From NCBI GenBank assembly GCA_024401395.1, contig JAKSLD010000008.1:1-64000 (forward strand): a stretch of 64,000 nucleotides of DNA. Direction: 5' to 3'. The notes under the pieces were generated by a model. It had not been told where the DNA came from. It worked only from the letters and a program-made list of their open reading frames with translations, and did not search any database. Origin of the DNA: Bacteroidales bacterium (GTDB taxonomy: Bacteria > Bacteroidota > Bacteroidia > Bacteroidales > Marinilabiliaceae). A program made the position numbers and the translations under genes. Positions within the stretch are counted from its first letter, which is position 1; every line of letters starts with the position of its first letter. Shown piece by piece: positions 23,888 through 32,768 of this stretch.

Positions 23888-23999
23888 GCGGGATGCATGG
23901 ATAAATTTTTGATTCGTCCTTTGATTTTTAGTTTTCACGACATGGATGTGATTAAATACTCTTTATAATAGGAGTAAGACCGCATTCCGCAAAAATCTG

Positions 24000-24007
24000 T
24001 ATCTTTG
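24000..24007 (+). promoter_or_regulatory. -7 box directly in front of the helicase ATG
   Basis: TATCTTTG ends only 4 nt before ATG 24012. With the usual start of transcription several nt after this box, the mRNA would have almost no leader. Confidence 0.6.
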
Positions 24008-24011
24008 TATC

Positions 24012-26228
24012 ATGCAAAAGACAATTAATACATTCAAAACCAGCCCTGAGGCTGAACTCGCATGGGAGTGTCTGACCACTACTGGCGTCAATGTTTTCCT
24101 TACAGGTAAGGCTGGCACAGGTAAAACCACTTTTCTGAAGCGTCTACGCGAACATTGCCCTAAACGTATGGTCGTTGTCGCCCCTACTGGTGTGGCAGCT
24201 ATCAACGCTGGCGGCGTTACCATTCATTCTATGTTCCAGATGCCGTTCGGACCTTTTATTCCAGGCTCTAAGCTGAAGCAGGATTATACGATGCGTAAGG
24301 AGAAGATAAAAATTATCCGTACGCTTGACTTGCTTGTTATAGATGAGATAAGTATGGTGCGTGCCGACTTGCTGGATGCCGTAGATGCTTATCTTAAGTC
24401 AATACGCCGTAGTACTCAGCCTTTTGGAGGGGTGCAGCTTCTTATGATAGGTGATTTGCAGCAGCTAGCCCCTGTTGTAACGGAGCAGGAACGTGAGATT
24501 ATATATAATAATTATTCTTCTCCCTACTTCTTCGCATCAAAAGCATTGTCTCAAACGAGATATGTGACTATTGAACTTCAGCAAGTATATCGCCAGACGG
24601 ATGCAAGATTTCTTGATCTTCTGAATAATGTCCGTACTGGTAATATGACGCAGGATGTAATATCAGAATTGAATAAGCGTTATATACCAGAAAGCAATAT
24701 AAAGGATGATAATGGTTATATACGCCTCACTACACATAATTCTCAGGCGGATAACATAAATCTCCGAAAGTTGTCTGAAATTAAAGGGCATGAGCATGTA
24801 TATAAATGTTCTGTTGTGGGGACATTCCCAGAGATGAGTTATCCGGCCGATGAGAGGCTGACACTAAAAGAGGGCGCTCAAGTGATGTTCCTTAAGAACG
24901 ACCCGTCGGGACAGCATAGGTATTATAATGGCCGTATTGGTACCGTGGACAGTATGGAGGACGATAAGGTAATGGTCTCCCTCGACGACGGTCAGATTAT
25001 TGAAATTGTTCCGGAGGAGTGGTCGAATGCCAAATATGTACTTAATGAGTCTACGAAGGAGATTGAGGAGAAGGTCGAGGGTACATTTACCCAGATACCG
25101 CTCAGATTGGCGTGGGCTATCACTATACATAAGAGCCAGGGTCTTACATTTGACAGGGCTATTATAGATGCTCAGTCGTCTTTCGCTCATGGTCAGGTAT
25201 ATGTAGCGCTTTCCCGATGCCGTACACTCGAGGGGTTGATATTGAGTTCGCCACTAAATCAGCGTTCGGTAATGACGGATAGTAATGTGTCTATGTTTGT
25301 ATCTCAGCAGTTGGCGCAGAAGGTAGATTCTCAAGCACTGAGGAGTCTGCAGGTTGAGTATGAGCGTGATATGATACGTGAACTGATGAACTTCGGGGAG
25401 ATGCAACGACAGACATTCATGATTGTCAGGCTGTTTGAAGAGGAACTCTACAGTTCATATACACAAACAATGGCAGAACTCAAGTTCTACCAAAGTGCGG
25501 CGACTACAGAGATATTTCAGATTGGACAGGCATTCGTGTCACAGATACCCTTTGTTCAGAATGGCGACAGCGTAGAAATCGACCCTGTTTATTTGGAAAG
25601 AATAACCAATGGCGCGAAGTATATGCAGCAGAAGATAAGTTCGACATACGATCAGATTCTCATTAAGAGCAATGTGCCATTGGGAAACAAAGAGACAGCT
25701 GACCGGCTAAAGCGATACAGAAATAACTTTGAGGAGGAACTGAAAATCAAGAAGAGCGTATTGCAAGCCATAGCAGAACAGGGGTTCAGTGTACCTGCAT
25801 ATTTGAAATCAAAGGCTTACGCGGTTATTGACAGCGACAAGGAAGGAAAGTCGGAGAAAAAACAGATAGGGTTCAGGTCGAGGAGCAAAGAGCCGAAGGC
25901 TACCGTGCAGAAGGAGAAAAAGCCGTCGACAACAGAAGAGACATTCGCCTTGTTTTCAAAAGGATTCAGCGTAGAGGATATAGCATCAGCGAGAAGTCTG
26001 ACTGAGGGTACGATAGTAGGGCATCTGATTAAACTTGTAGAGGCTGACAAGTTGTCGATAGAGCAGGTTGTCGGTTCAAAAAAGCTAAAGGCTATACAGA
26101 AGGCCGTCAAGCAGATGCCCGACAAGACTACTGGAGAGATATGGACGATGCTGAAAGATAAGGGGGTACACTATGCGGAGGTGAAATATATCAAAGAAGA
26201 GTTGCAAGGGAAAGAACTGAAGGAGTGA
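24012..26228 (+). CDS. PIF1-like helicase with C-terminal HTH domain
   Basis: 738-aa superfamily 1B DNA helicase. Walker A LTGKAGTGKTTFL near residues 31-43, VVAPTGVAAINAGG near 55, Walker B LLVIDEISMVRADLLD near 108, GDLQQLAPV near 148, and C-terminal ITIHKSQGLTFDRAI and VYVALSRCRTLEGL motifs near 370-420, typical of PIF1/RecD2. Residues ~645-735 form a helix-turn-helix (HTH_40-like) module (ETFALFSKGFSVEDIA ... TEGTIVGHLIKLVE) also found at the ends of RecQ helicases. Likely nuclear-acid remodelling in replication or repair. Third-position composition drifts from T/C to A/G along this single gene. Confidence 0.92.
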   Translation: MQKTINTFKTSPEAELAWECLTTTGVNVFLTGKAGTGKTTFLKRLREHCPKRMVVVAPTGVAAINAGGVTIHSMFQMPFGPFIPGSKLKQDYTMRKEKIKIIRTLDLLVIDEISMVRADLLDAVDAYLKSIRRSTQPFGGVQLLMIGDLQQLAPVVTEQEREIIYNNYSSPYFFASKALSQTRYVTIELQQVYRQTDARFLDLLNNVRTGNMTQDVISELNKRYIPESNIKDDNGYIRLTTHNSQADNINLRKLSEIKGHEHVYKCSVVGTFPEMSYPADERLTLKEGAQVMFLKNDPSGQHRYYNGRIGTVDSMEDDKVMVSLDDGQIIEIVPEEWSNAKYVLNESTKEIEEKVEGTFTQIPLRLAWAITIHKSQGLTFDRAIIDAQSSFAHGQVYVALSRCRTLEGLILSSPLNQRSVMTDSNVSMFVSQQLAQKVDSQALRSLQVEYERDMIRELMNFGEMQRQTFMIVRLFEEELYSSYTQTMAELKFYQSAATTEIFQIGQAFVSQIPFVQNGDSVEIDPVYLERITNGAKYMQQKISSTYDQILIKSNVPLGNKETADRLKRYRNNFEEELKIKKSVLQAIAEQGFSVPAYLKSKAYAVIDSDKEGKSEKKQIGFRSRSKEPKATVQKEKKPSTTEETFALFSKGFSVEDIASARSLTEGTIVGHLIKLVEADKLSIEQVVGSKKLKAIQKAVKQMPDKTTGEIWTMLKDKGVHYAEVKYIKEELQGKELKE

Positions 26229-26261
26229 TATTTGTGTAATAACATTATTGAGTCTGGGAAA

Positions 26262-26804
26262 ATGAAGATATTTGTAGCTATACAATTCGAAGATACATTC
26301 AAGTCGGCGTTAAAGGAAGCGCAAGAGGCGTTGAAGGAGTGCGGAGTGAGAGGTAACTGGTGCAGTGACAATAACCTGCACATGACCATGGTGTATATAG
26401 GAGAGACCGATGAGGTTGAACTGATACAGAAGGCAGTAGATGAGGTGAAGTTTGAGCCGTTTGAGATGGAACTAGGGAAGTTAGGCACATTTGTTACCAA
26501 GTATGGTCGAGTAATATGGTGTGGGGTAAGGAAAGAAAGTCCATTGAATAAGATAGCCAAAGTGCTGAGAGAACGCTTAGATGCACACGGAATACGGTAT
26601 AAAGGGACAAAATTCAAGCCACATATCTCGTTGCTGAAAGAGGCCAATATGGAAGAGACAGACATAGAAGTGGAGAGAGCCAGTATGATAGTAGAGAAGA
26701 TGGTCGTGATGAAATCCGAGAAGATAAATGGGGAGTATGTGTATAGCCCTATTCCAAAATATCATACTAACTTTTTGGATTGTAATCCAAAAAGTCATAT
26801 GTAG
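26262..26804 (+). CDS. thpR: RNA 2',3'-cyclic phosphodiesterase
   Basis: 180 aa from ATG 26262, the family-typical start (MKIFVAIQF). 2H phosphoesterase: two HxTx/HxSx motifs, HMTM near residue 43 and HISL near 126, form the catalytic pair that opens 2',3'-cyclic phosphates on RNA ends. It follows the helicase by 33 bp and is probably cotranscribed. The last eight codons lie inside a perfect inverted repeat (26771-26794), so the C-terminal tail NPKSHM is partly dictated by a hairpin. Confidence 0.92.
   Translation: MKIFVAIQFEDTFKSALKEAQEALKECGVRGNWCSDNNLHMTMVYIGETDEVELIQKAVDEVKFEPFEMELGKLGTFVTKYGRVIWCGVRKESPLNKIAKVLRERLDAHGIRYKGTKFKPHISLLKEANMEETDIEVERASMIVEKMVVMKSEKINGEYVYSPIPKYHTNFLDCNPKSHM
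26771..26794 (+). repeat. Perfect inverted repeat at the thpR 3' end
   Basis: CTTTTTGGATT and AATCCAAAAAG around GT, inside the thpR coding sequence; a third copy of TTTTTGGATT follows at 26804. It may act as a terminator or 3' stabiliser. The remaining gap to 27105 has no recognised gene: an in-frame remnant of about 40 codons (26919-27038) ends in TAG and lacks a start, so it may be a decayed gene. Confidence 0.6.
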
Positions 26805-27082
26805 TTTTTGGATTAGAGCAATATGTTACTATATTCAACGCCGACCAGATTATTCTTGTGCCGCAACGTTTCTCTGACTCGCCAACTCCGCGCCAACTAG
26901 CATACGTAACAGGAGGACGACAAGAGAGTCAACTCGTGCAGTTTTGCCGGCGGAAAGGAACGCCTTGATACACTTGACTTTGCAGGATTGACCAGGGCAT
27001 TGAGTAAGGTGGTTTTTGAGAGCTGCTGTAAAAGGTAGAAAGTTTTTCGGGACGATACCTTACCATTTCGACCTTTAATAAT

Positions 27083-27090
27083 TATTTTTG
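27083..27090 (+). promoter_or_regulatory. -7 box for the ACP-like membrane protein gene
   Basis: TATTTTTG, 15 nt before ATG 27106; an in-frame TTG at 27088 overlaps the box and is not used as start. Confidence 0.5.
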
Positions 27091-27105
27091 CTAAAAATAT
27101 ATCTT

Positions 27106-28155
27106 ATGAATAGCGACAGAATAATAAAAGTTCTCGAATGGCGTCCGCAGATATCGGTCAGTTCGGACAATACATACGATCCGGATGACAGAAAGGATCT
27201 GGAGGAAGGCATGCTGGATGTGTTCAAGCAGTTTTGCGAATTCAAGAAGAAGAAATACAACCTGACGCTCGGCACATCACTCGACACCCAGGAGCTGGAG
27301 GGCATGGATATAGCCATATTGCTATGCATGACAGAAACAGCCTTTGGAGTCAAGAAAATTCCGGCTGACGACTTGAAGAAGATGCAGACATTCTATGATG
27401 TAGCTGACTATGTGGAGAAGAATTTACCGGAGAAATCAGAGTGTAGTGGTTGTAAAAAGGCAAAGGAAACAGAAGTTAAAACGCAGGCTAAGAAAAAAGC
27501 GACGCAGAATCCAGGCTGCCTGGCAATAGTACTATCTATAGGAGCGGCTGTACTATGCTATACAGTTTTATCACCAATAGACATTCCGTCCTTTCTCGTT
27601 TATATTCTTTCATACTTAGCTGCTTTTATTGTTTATAACACATACAACTACATAAGAAAGAGGAGCAAAAACCAAGACGCAGAGCAAAAAGAATATGAAA
27701 ACAAGACCGGCATAGGTAGTGCGGGATGGCTTGTTGTATTTGTAGTTTGGATGGCCTCTTTGATTGGCGCTGGCACGATAACACAGATTCTGGAGACATC
27801 GGAAGATGTGCTAGCTCTTTCGGGGGTGATAGGGTCAACAATAGCTGCAATTGTCACATATAAGCTTCTGAAACGACGCATTGCGACGAACAATGAAGAT
27901 ATACCCGATGGCGCTCAAAAAGAATCTGATGAGAATAGCAACAATAAGGCAAGTAAGGCATTCATAGATATAGTGTTAGTGGCTGTAGCATGGCTGATAG
28001 CCTATCTGGTGGTTTACAGCATTGCGTTTGATGCACTTGGGGCAAGTGAAGAGGTGTCGGCAAGCGTAGGCGGTTGTGGAGGAGCTATTGGCGCTATCTG
28101 GATGTATATGTTCAGGCACAGAAGAAAGTCGGATGATGCGAACGACAGATTATAA
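27106..28155 (+). CDS. Membrane protein with acyl-carrier-like N-terminal domain
   Basis: 349 aa, not a recognised family. Residues ~30-105 read like an acyl/peptidyl carrier fold: LGTSLDTQELEGMD, TETAFGVKKIPADDLK, MQTFYDVADYVEKNL, matching the order of helix II, helix III and helix IV in ACPs, but the phosphopantetheine Ser of the DSL motif is not in place. A charged linker (KKAKETEVKTQAKKKATQ) follows, then about six membrane segments in three pairs (near 136-182, 204-250 and 282-335), each pair ending in a basic loop; pairs two and three resemble each other (SEDVLALSGVIGSTIAAI, SEEVSASVGGCGGAIGAI). Function unknown. Confidence 0.65.
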   Translation: MNSDRIIKVLEWRPQISVSSDNTYDPDDRKDLEEGMLDVFKQFCEFKKKKYNLTLGTSLDTQELEGMDIAILLCMTETAFGVKKIPADDLKKMQTFYDVADYVEKNLPEKSECSGCKKAKETEVKTQAKKKATQNPGCLAIVLSIGAAVLCYTVLSPIDIPSFLVYILSYLAAFIVYNTYNYIRKRSKNQDAEQKEYENKTGIGSAGWLVVFVVWMASLIGAGTITQILETSEDVLALSGVIGSTIAAIVTYKLLKRRIATNNEDIPDGAQKESDENSNNKASKAFIDIVLVAVAWLIAYLVVYSIAFDALGASEEVSASVGGCGGAIGAIWMYMFRHRRKSDDANDRL

Positions 28156-28446
28156 TGCCGAACATCGGCACTTTGTTGTAGTAAAAAGACTTTCCAAGAT
28201 TGATTTTTAGGCAAAAAAAGACGTTGGAAGATTGAAAATCGGCTAAAAAACAATCTTGGAAGATTGTTTTTGGGAGATATTTTTGAGATTATTGATACTT
28301 GGGGACAGTATTTGGGATGGTAGATATTGAGTGTAAACCGCACTCTCTTTGTGGGTATGGTGAGAGGGAAAGAGGGGCGATAGGGATGCTTATTCAGGTT
28401 ATGGCTGGACCTATGCTAGTCCCTTGCTAGTTACTTAGAGCGTCCT

Positions 28447-28537
28447 TGTTGCTCGCAGTTTTTTTTATTGTGTAGGCTCGGGCTACACTCGGGCTAGTAT
28501 AAGAGAAGTATAAGGTTGCTCGCAGTTTTTTTATTTG
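28447..28537 (-). repeat. Polar intergenic repeat, copies 5-6 (reverse)
   Basis: GTTGCTCGCAGTT at 28448-28460 and 28516-28528, each followed by a T run; AGTATAAGAGAAGTATAAGG precedes the second. Upstream in the same gap (28180-28285) lie three imperfect copies of a TTGGAAGATTG-containing unit of about 27 bp. Confidence 0.8.
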
Positions 28538-28540
28538 CGA

Positions 28541-28589
28541 CTATAAAAAGATCGCCCCGCGGAGAAGTGTAATTCTCTGTGGGGCGAAA
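28541..28589 (-). terminator. Intrinsic terminator of glyS
   Basis: Hairpin CGCCCCGCGGAGAA/TTCTCTGTGGGGCG (28554-28587); on the minus strand it is followed by TTTTTATAG. Confidence 0.85.
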
Positions 28590-28616
28590 TATTGTGGTCT
28601 TATTGTGGACTAGGTA

Positions 28617-30164
28617 TTACTCGAGGAGCTTCTTGAAGAGCTCGGCACCAGTAACCTGCTTAGCGATCATAGCGTGGAGAGTGTCAACGCTTACGCGCTC
28701 CTGCTCCATTGTGTCGCGGTAACGAACAGTTACGGTGTTATCCTCGAGAGTCTGATGATCTACAGTAACACAGAATGGTGTACCGATAGCATCCTGACGA
28801 CGGTAACGCTTACCGATAGAATCCTTCTCATCGTACTGGCAGTTGAACTCGAGCTTCATGGTGTTCATGATCTCGCGAGCCTTCTCAGGGAGACCATCCT
28901 TCTTAACGAGAGGGAGAACAGCCAACTTAACTGGAGCCAATACAGCTGGGAGGCGGAGAACTACGCGAGTATCGCCGCCCTCGAGAGCCTCCTCCTTATA
29001 AGCACCTGCGAGGATGCTGAGGAACATACGGTCGACACCGATAGAAGTCTCGATAACGTATGGAGTATAGCTCTTGTTGAGCTCTGGATCGAAGTACTCG
29101 ATCTTCTTGCCAGAATATTTAGCGTGTGAAGAAAGGTCGAAATCGGTACGAGAGTGGATACCCTCAACCTCCTTGAAGCCGAATGGCATACGGAATTCGA
29201 TATCAGTAGCTGCGTTAGCGTAGTGAGCCAACTTATCGTGATCGTGGAACTGATAGTTCTCGTCACCCATGCCGAGAGCCTTGTGCCACTTGAGGCGGAA
29301 AGCCTTCCAGTATTCGAACCACTTCATCTCCTCGCCTGGACGAACGAAGAACTGCATCTCCATCTGCTCGAACTCGCGCATACGGAAGATGAACTGACGG
29401 GCAACGATCTCGTTACGGAAAGCCTTACCGATCTGAGCGATACCGAAAGGCACCTTCATACGGCCAGTCTTCTGTACGTTGAGGAAGTTTACGAAGATAC
29501 CCTGAGCAGTCTCAGGACGGAGATAGATCTTCATAGCGCCATCAGCTGTAGAACCCATCTCTGTAGAGAACATGAGGTTGAACTGACGAACCTCAGTCCA
29601 GTTCTTTGTACCGCTGATTGGGCAAACGATCTCCTCGTCGATGATAATCTGACGGAGCTCCTCGAGGTTGTTATCGTTGAGAGCCTTAGAGAAACGAGCG
29701 TGGAGGGCATCGCGCTTAGCCTGCTCGCGGAGTACGTTAGGGTTTGTTGCGCGGAACTGAGCCTCGTCGAATGCGTCGCCGAACTTCTTCTTAGCCTTAT
29801 TGATCTCCTTCTCAATCTTGTCATCAAACTTGGCCATCTGCTCTTCGATGAGCACGTCAGCACGATAACGTTTCTTAGAATCCTTGTTGTCGATCAATGG
29901 GTCGTTGAAAGCATCTACGTGACCTGATGCCTTCCAGATTGTTGGGTGCATAAAGATTGCAGAGTCAAGACCTACGACATTGTCGTTGAGTTTAACCATT
30001 GCATCCCACCAATACTTTTTGATGTTGTTTTTGAGCTCTACACCATTTTGTCCGTAGTCATAAACAGCGCCTAGGCCGTCATATATCTCACTACTAGGGA
30101 ATACGAAGCCATACTCCTTACAGTGTGCTACAAGCTTCTTGAAAACATCTTCCTGCTGTGCCAT
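28617..30164 (-). CDS. glyS: Glycyl-tRNA synthetase (homodimeric, class II)
   Basis: Charges tRNA-Gly with glycine. 515 aa of the single-chain, eukaryote-like type: FPSSEIYDGLGAVYDYGQNG near residues 21-40, NLMFSTEMGS near 200, RPETAQGIFVNF near 222, motif 2 AFRNEIVARQFIFRMREFEQ near 255, motif 3 IGVDRMFLSIL near 378, and an anticodon-binding domain (VLPLVKKDGLPEKA) from about 418. The codon set is T/C-ending although the gene is on the minus strand, consistent with the purine-rich + strand here. A minus -7 box lies at 30212-30205. Confidence 0.97.
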   Translation of the reverse strand: MAQQEDVFKKLVAHCKEYGFVFPSSEIYDGLGAVYDYGQNGVELKNNIKKYWWDAMVKLNDNVVGLDSAIFMHPTIWKASGHVDAFNDPLIDNKDSKKRYRADVLIEEQMAKFDDKIEKEINKAKKKFGDAFDEAQFRATNPNVLREQAKRDALHARFSKALNDNNLEELRQIIIDEEIVCPISGTKNWTEVRQFNLMFSTEMGSTADGAMKIYLRPETAQGIFVNFLNVQKTGRMKVPFGIAQIGKAFRNEIVARQFIFRMREFEQMEMQFFVRPGEEMKWFEYWKAFRLKWHKALGMGDENYQFHDHDKLAHYANAATDIEFRMPFGFKEVEGIHSRTDFDLSSHAKYSGKKIEYFDPELNKSYTPYVIETSIGVDRMFLSILAGAYKEEALEGGDTRVVLRLPAVLAPVKLAVLPLVKKDGLPEKAREIMNTMKLEFNCQYDEKDSIGKRYRRQDAIGTPFCVTVDHQTLEDNTVTVRYRDTMEQERVSVDTLHAMIAKQVTGAELFKKLLE

Positions 30165-30204
30165 ATTTTGTATGATTGTAAGATAATTATATTCTATTTG
30201 GGCG

Positions 30205-30212
30205 CAAAATTA
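30205..30212 (-). promoter_or_regulatory. -7 box for glyS
   Basis: On the minus strand TAATTTTG, about 40 nt before the glyS ATG. Confidence 0.6.
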
Positions 30213-30255
30213 ATTCTTTTTCGGTCTTTTTGGAAATAATAAAGCCTATAATATG

Positions 30256-30286
30256 TTGAAAATGTCTTACTAAGAGTGTATTTTTG
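30256..30286 (+). promoter_or_regulatory. Promoter of hisS
   Basis: TTG at 30256-30258 and TATTTTTG at 30279-30286, spaced 20 nt; the chosen hisS ATG is 28 nt downstream. Confidence 0.65.
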
Positions 30287-30313
30287 CACCCGAAAAAAGA
30301 TTTGAATAAGATA

Positions 30314-31675
30314 ATGGCTGTAACAAAACCTAGTATACCAAAGGGTACGCGCGACTTCTCGGCTGTTGAGATGGCTCGCCGCAATTATATTTTCGACACC
30401 ATTAAGGGCGTTTTTGCCAAGTATGGCTTTAGTCAGATAGAGACTCCTGCGATGGAGAACCTCTCTACTCTTCTCGGTAAGTATGGTGATGAGGGAGACA
30501 AGCTCCTGTTCAAGATATTGAACTCGGGAGATTTTCTTTCAAGTGCCGGTGGGCCTTTGAATCCGAATTCGGACAAGGCTGCATTGCAGATTTCAGAGAA
30601 GGGCTTGCGATATGACCTTACTGTACCTTTTGCACGTTTTGTTGTACAGCATCAGACAGAACTTACATTCCCATTCAAGCGATTCCAGATTCAGCCAGTA
30701 TGGCGAGCAGACCGTCCACAGAAGGGACGTTACCGTGAGTTCTATCAGTGTGATGTTGATATCATCGGCTCAGATTCGCTGTTGAATGAAGTAGAGCTTA
30801 TCCAGATTGTGGATGATGTCTATGAGGCATTGAACATCAATGTTGCCCTTAAGATAAACAACCGCAAGGTACTTGCCGGCATAGCAGAGGCTATTGGTGC
30901 GGCAGAGCATATGGTTGACATTACAGTAGCCATTGACAAACTAGACAAGATAGGTCTAGAGAATGTAAATGCAGAGCTCAAAGAGAAAGGTTTGTCGGAT
31001 GAGAGCGTAGAGAAACTCCAGCCTATCCTCAAGATGCAAGGTTCTCAGGAAGAGAAACTCGCTACTATGCGCAGCGTGTTGACATCGGAGGTAGGACAGA
31101 AAGGTCTTGATGAGTTGGAGACCATCTTCAACTATGTAAAGGCACTTGGCTTGAAGAAGATAAAGGTAGAGCTAGACCTTACTTTGGCTCGAGGCTTGAA
31201 CTATTATACAGGAGCAATCTTTGAGGTAAAGGCACTTGATGTTGAGATAGGTTCGATTACTGGTGGTGGTCGTTATGACGACCTGACAGGCATTTTCGGC
31301 CTAAAGGGCATGTCGGGTGTCGGTATATCATTCGGTGCAGACCGTATCTATGATGTAATGACCCAGCTCAACCTCTTCCCAGAGTCGGTACTTGAGCAGA
31401 CACGCATTCTTTTCGCTAATTTTGGTGGAGAAGACGAGATGTACTCCCTCAAGCAAGTTCGTGCATTACGTGCGAAAGGCTTCAAGGTAGAGATATTCCC
31501 TGATGCTACGAAGATGAAGAAGCAGATGCAGTATGCTGACAAGAAGCAGATACCATTTGTAGCGCTTTGTGGTGAGACAGAGAGAAATGAGAACAAGATT
31601 ACTCTCAAGAACATGGTAACAGGAGAGCAGGCCTCTTTGACATTAGAAGAAGTAGCTGCACAGATTGCCAGATAA
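30314..31675 (+). CDS. hisS: Histidyl-tRNA synthetase
   Basis: 453 aa from ATG 30314; an earlier in-frame codon lies inside the promoter. Class II synthetase: [15 protein letters not shown] near residues 10-24 (motif 1 region), motif 2 [19 protein letters not shown] near 121-139, histidine-binding [15 protein letters not shown] near 293, motif 3 [13 protein letters not shown] near 335, and a C-terminal anticodon-binding domain. A ~40-residue insertion in the middle ([18 protein letters not shown]) is as in Bacteroidetes/eukaryote-like HisRS. Confidence 0.97.
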   Translation: MAVTKPSIPKGTRDFSAVEMARRNYIFDTIKGVFAKYGFSQIETPAMENLSTLLGKYGDEGDKLLFKILNSGDFLSSAGGPLNPNSDKAALQISEKGLRYDLTVPFARFVVQHQTELTFPFKRFQIQPVWRADRPQKGRYREFYQCDVDIIGSDSLLNEVELIQIVDDVYEALNINVALKINNRKVLAGIAEAIGAAEHMVDITVAIDKLDKIGLENVNAELKEKGLSDESVEKLQPILKMQGSQEEKLATMRSVLTSEVGQKGLDELETIFNYVKALGLKKIKVELDLTLARGLNYYTGAIFEVKALDVEIGSITGGGRYDDLTGIFGLKGMSGVGISFGADRIYDVMTQLNLFPESVLEQTRILFANFGGEDEMYSLKQVRALRAKGFKVEIFPDATKMKKQMQYADKKQIPFVALCGETERNENKITLKNMVTGEQASLTLEEVAAQIAR

Positions 31676-31736
31676 GAGATAGTTTTCTCATAAATAGAGA
31701 AATTAATTATATTCGCACGAATTAATTACAATCCCA

Positions 31737-32759
31737 ATGGAGTTCAAAGTATCAGACGTAGCGCAGTTGATTCAGGGTACGGTGGATGGAGATCCTAATG
31801 TACTTTTGCACGACGTATCAAAGATTGAAGAAGGCAAGCCAGGTACGCTTACTTTCTATTCCAACCCTAAGTATGAGCACTACGTGTACTCTACAGAAGC
31901 ATCGGCAGTTATTGTCAATGCAGATTTCCAGCCTACACAGCCTGTTAAGGCTACACTAATACGAGTGCCAGATTCACGACAGGCTCTTGCGCAGTTACTA
32001 TATATGTATGAGAGTATGGTACCACAGAAGGTTGGTATTGAGCAGCCATCATTCATTTCCTCTACAGCTACAGTAGGCGACAAGATATATGTGGGTGCGT
32101 TTGCGTATATTGGAGAAAAGGTACAGATAGGCAATAATGTAAAGATTTATCCACAGGCATATATCGGAGACGGCGTTAAGATAGGCAATGACTGTCAGAT
32201 ATTCCCAGGGGTGAAGATATACAAGGGCTGTGTTTTGGGAGACAGAGTAATAGTACATGCAGGCACAGTAATAGGTGCTGATGGATTTGGATTCCAGCCA
32301 GATGCCAACAACAACTACAAGAAGGTGCCACAGATAGGCAATGTAGTTATTGAGGACGACGTAGAGATCGGTGCAAATACATGTATTGACCGTGCGACAA
32401 TGGGTTCTACACGTATCGGCAAGGGTACGAAGCTTGACAACCTTATTCAGATAGCTCACAATGTAGAGGTAGGTCAGAATAACGTTATGGCAGCGCAGTC
32501 GGGCATTGCAGGCAGTACGAAAGTCGGCAGCAACTGTATGATTGGCGGACAAGTTGGTATTGCTGGTCATATCAATGTGCCGGATCAAGTTGTACTAGCG
32601 GCCCAGACAGGAGTAAACAGCACGATTAAGAAATCCGGCACATACTTCGGCTCTCCAGCTATGGACTATATGGCATTCAACAAATCGTTTGTCATGTTCC
32701 GTAAGTTGCCAGAGATAAAAGCACAATTAGATGAGTTGGCCGAAAAGGTCGGCAAGTAA
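31737..32759 (+). CDS. lpxD: UDP-3-O-acylglucosamine N-acyltransferase
   Basis: Third step of lipid A synthesis: transfers a 3-hydroxyacyl chain from ACP to the 2-amino group of UDP-3-O-acyl-GlcN. 340 aa. N-terminal uridine-binding domain (~1-100), then a left-handed beta-helix of hexapeptide repeats ([20 protein letters not shown] ...) with the family signature [10 protein letters not shown] near residue 181 and catalytic His in [11 protein letters not shown]-type segment near 240 (sequence [11 protein letters not shown]). First gene of lpxD-lpxC-lpxA. Confidence 0.97.
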   Translation: MEFKVSDVAQLIQGTVDGDPNVLLHDVSKIEEGKPGTLTFYSNPKYEHYVYSTEASAVIVNADFQPTQPVKATLIRVPDSRQALAQLLYMYESMVPQKVGIEQPSFISSTATVGDKIYVGAFAYIGEKVQIGNNVKIYPQAYIGDGVKIGNDCQIFPGVKIYKGCVLGDRVIVHAGTVIGADGFGFQPDANNNYKKVPQIGNVVIEDDVEIGANTCIDRATMGSTRIGKGTKLDNLIQIAHNVEVGQNNVMAAQSGIAGSTKVGSNCMIGGQVGIAGHINVPDQVVLAAQTGVNSTIKKSGTYFGSPAMDYMAFNKSFVMFRKLPEIKAQLDELAEKVGK

Positions 32760-32768
32760 AAGAAGATT

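Larger units (their letters stand above)
21626..23909 (+). repeat. Tandem duplication unit B
   Basis: Second unit of the direct duplication; see unit A. A 215-bp unique spacer (21411-21625) separates the units. Confidence 0.9.

Noticed and set aside
26919-27038. A small gene in the gap after thpR
   Set aside because: About 40 codons stay open in frame but there is no start codon and no promoter; at most a remnant.
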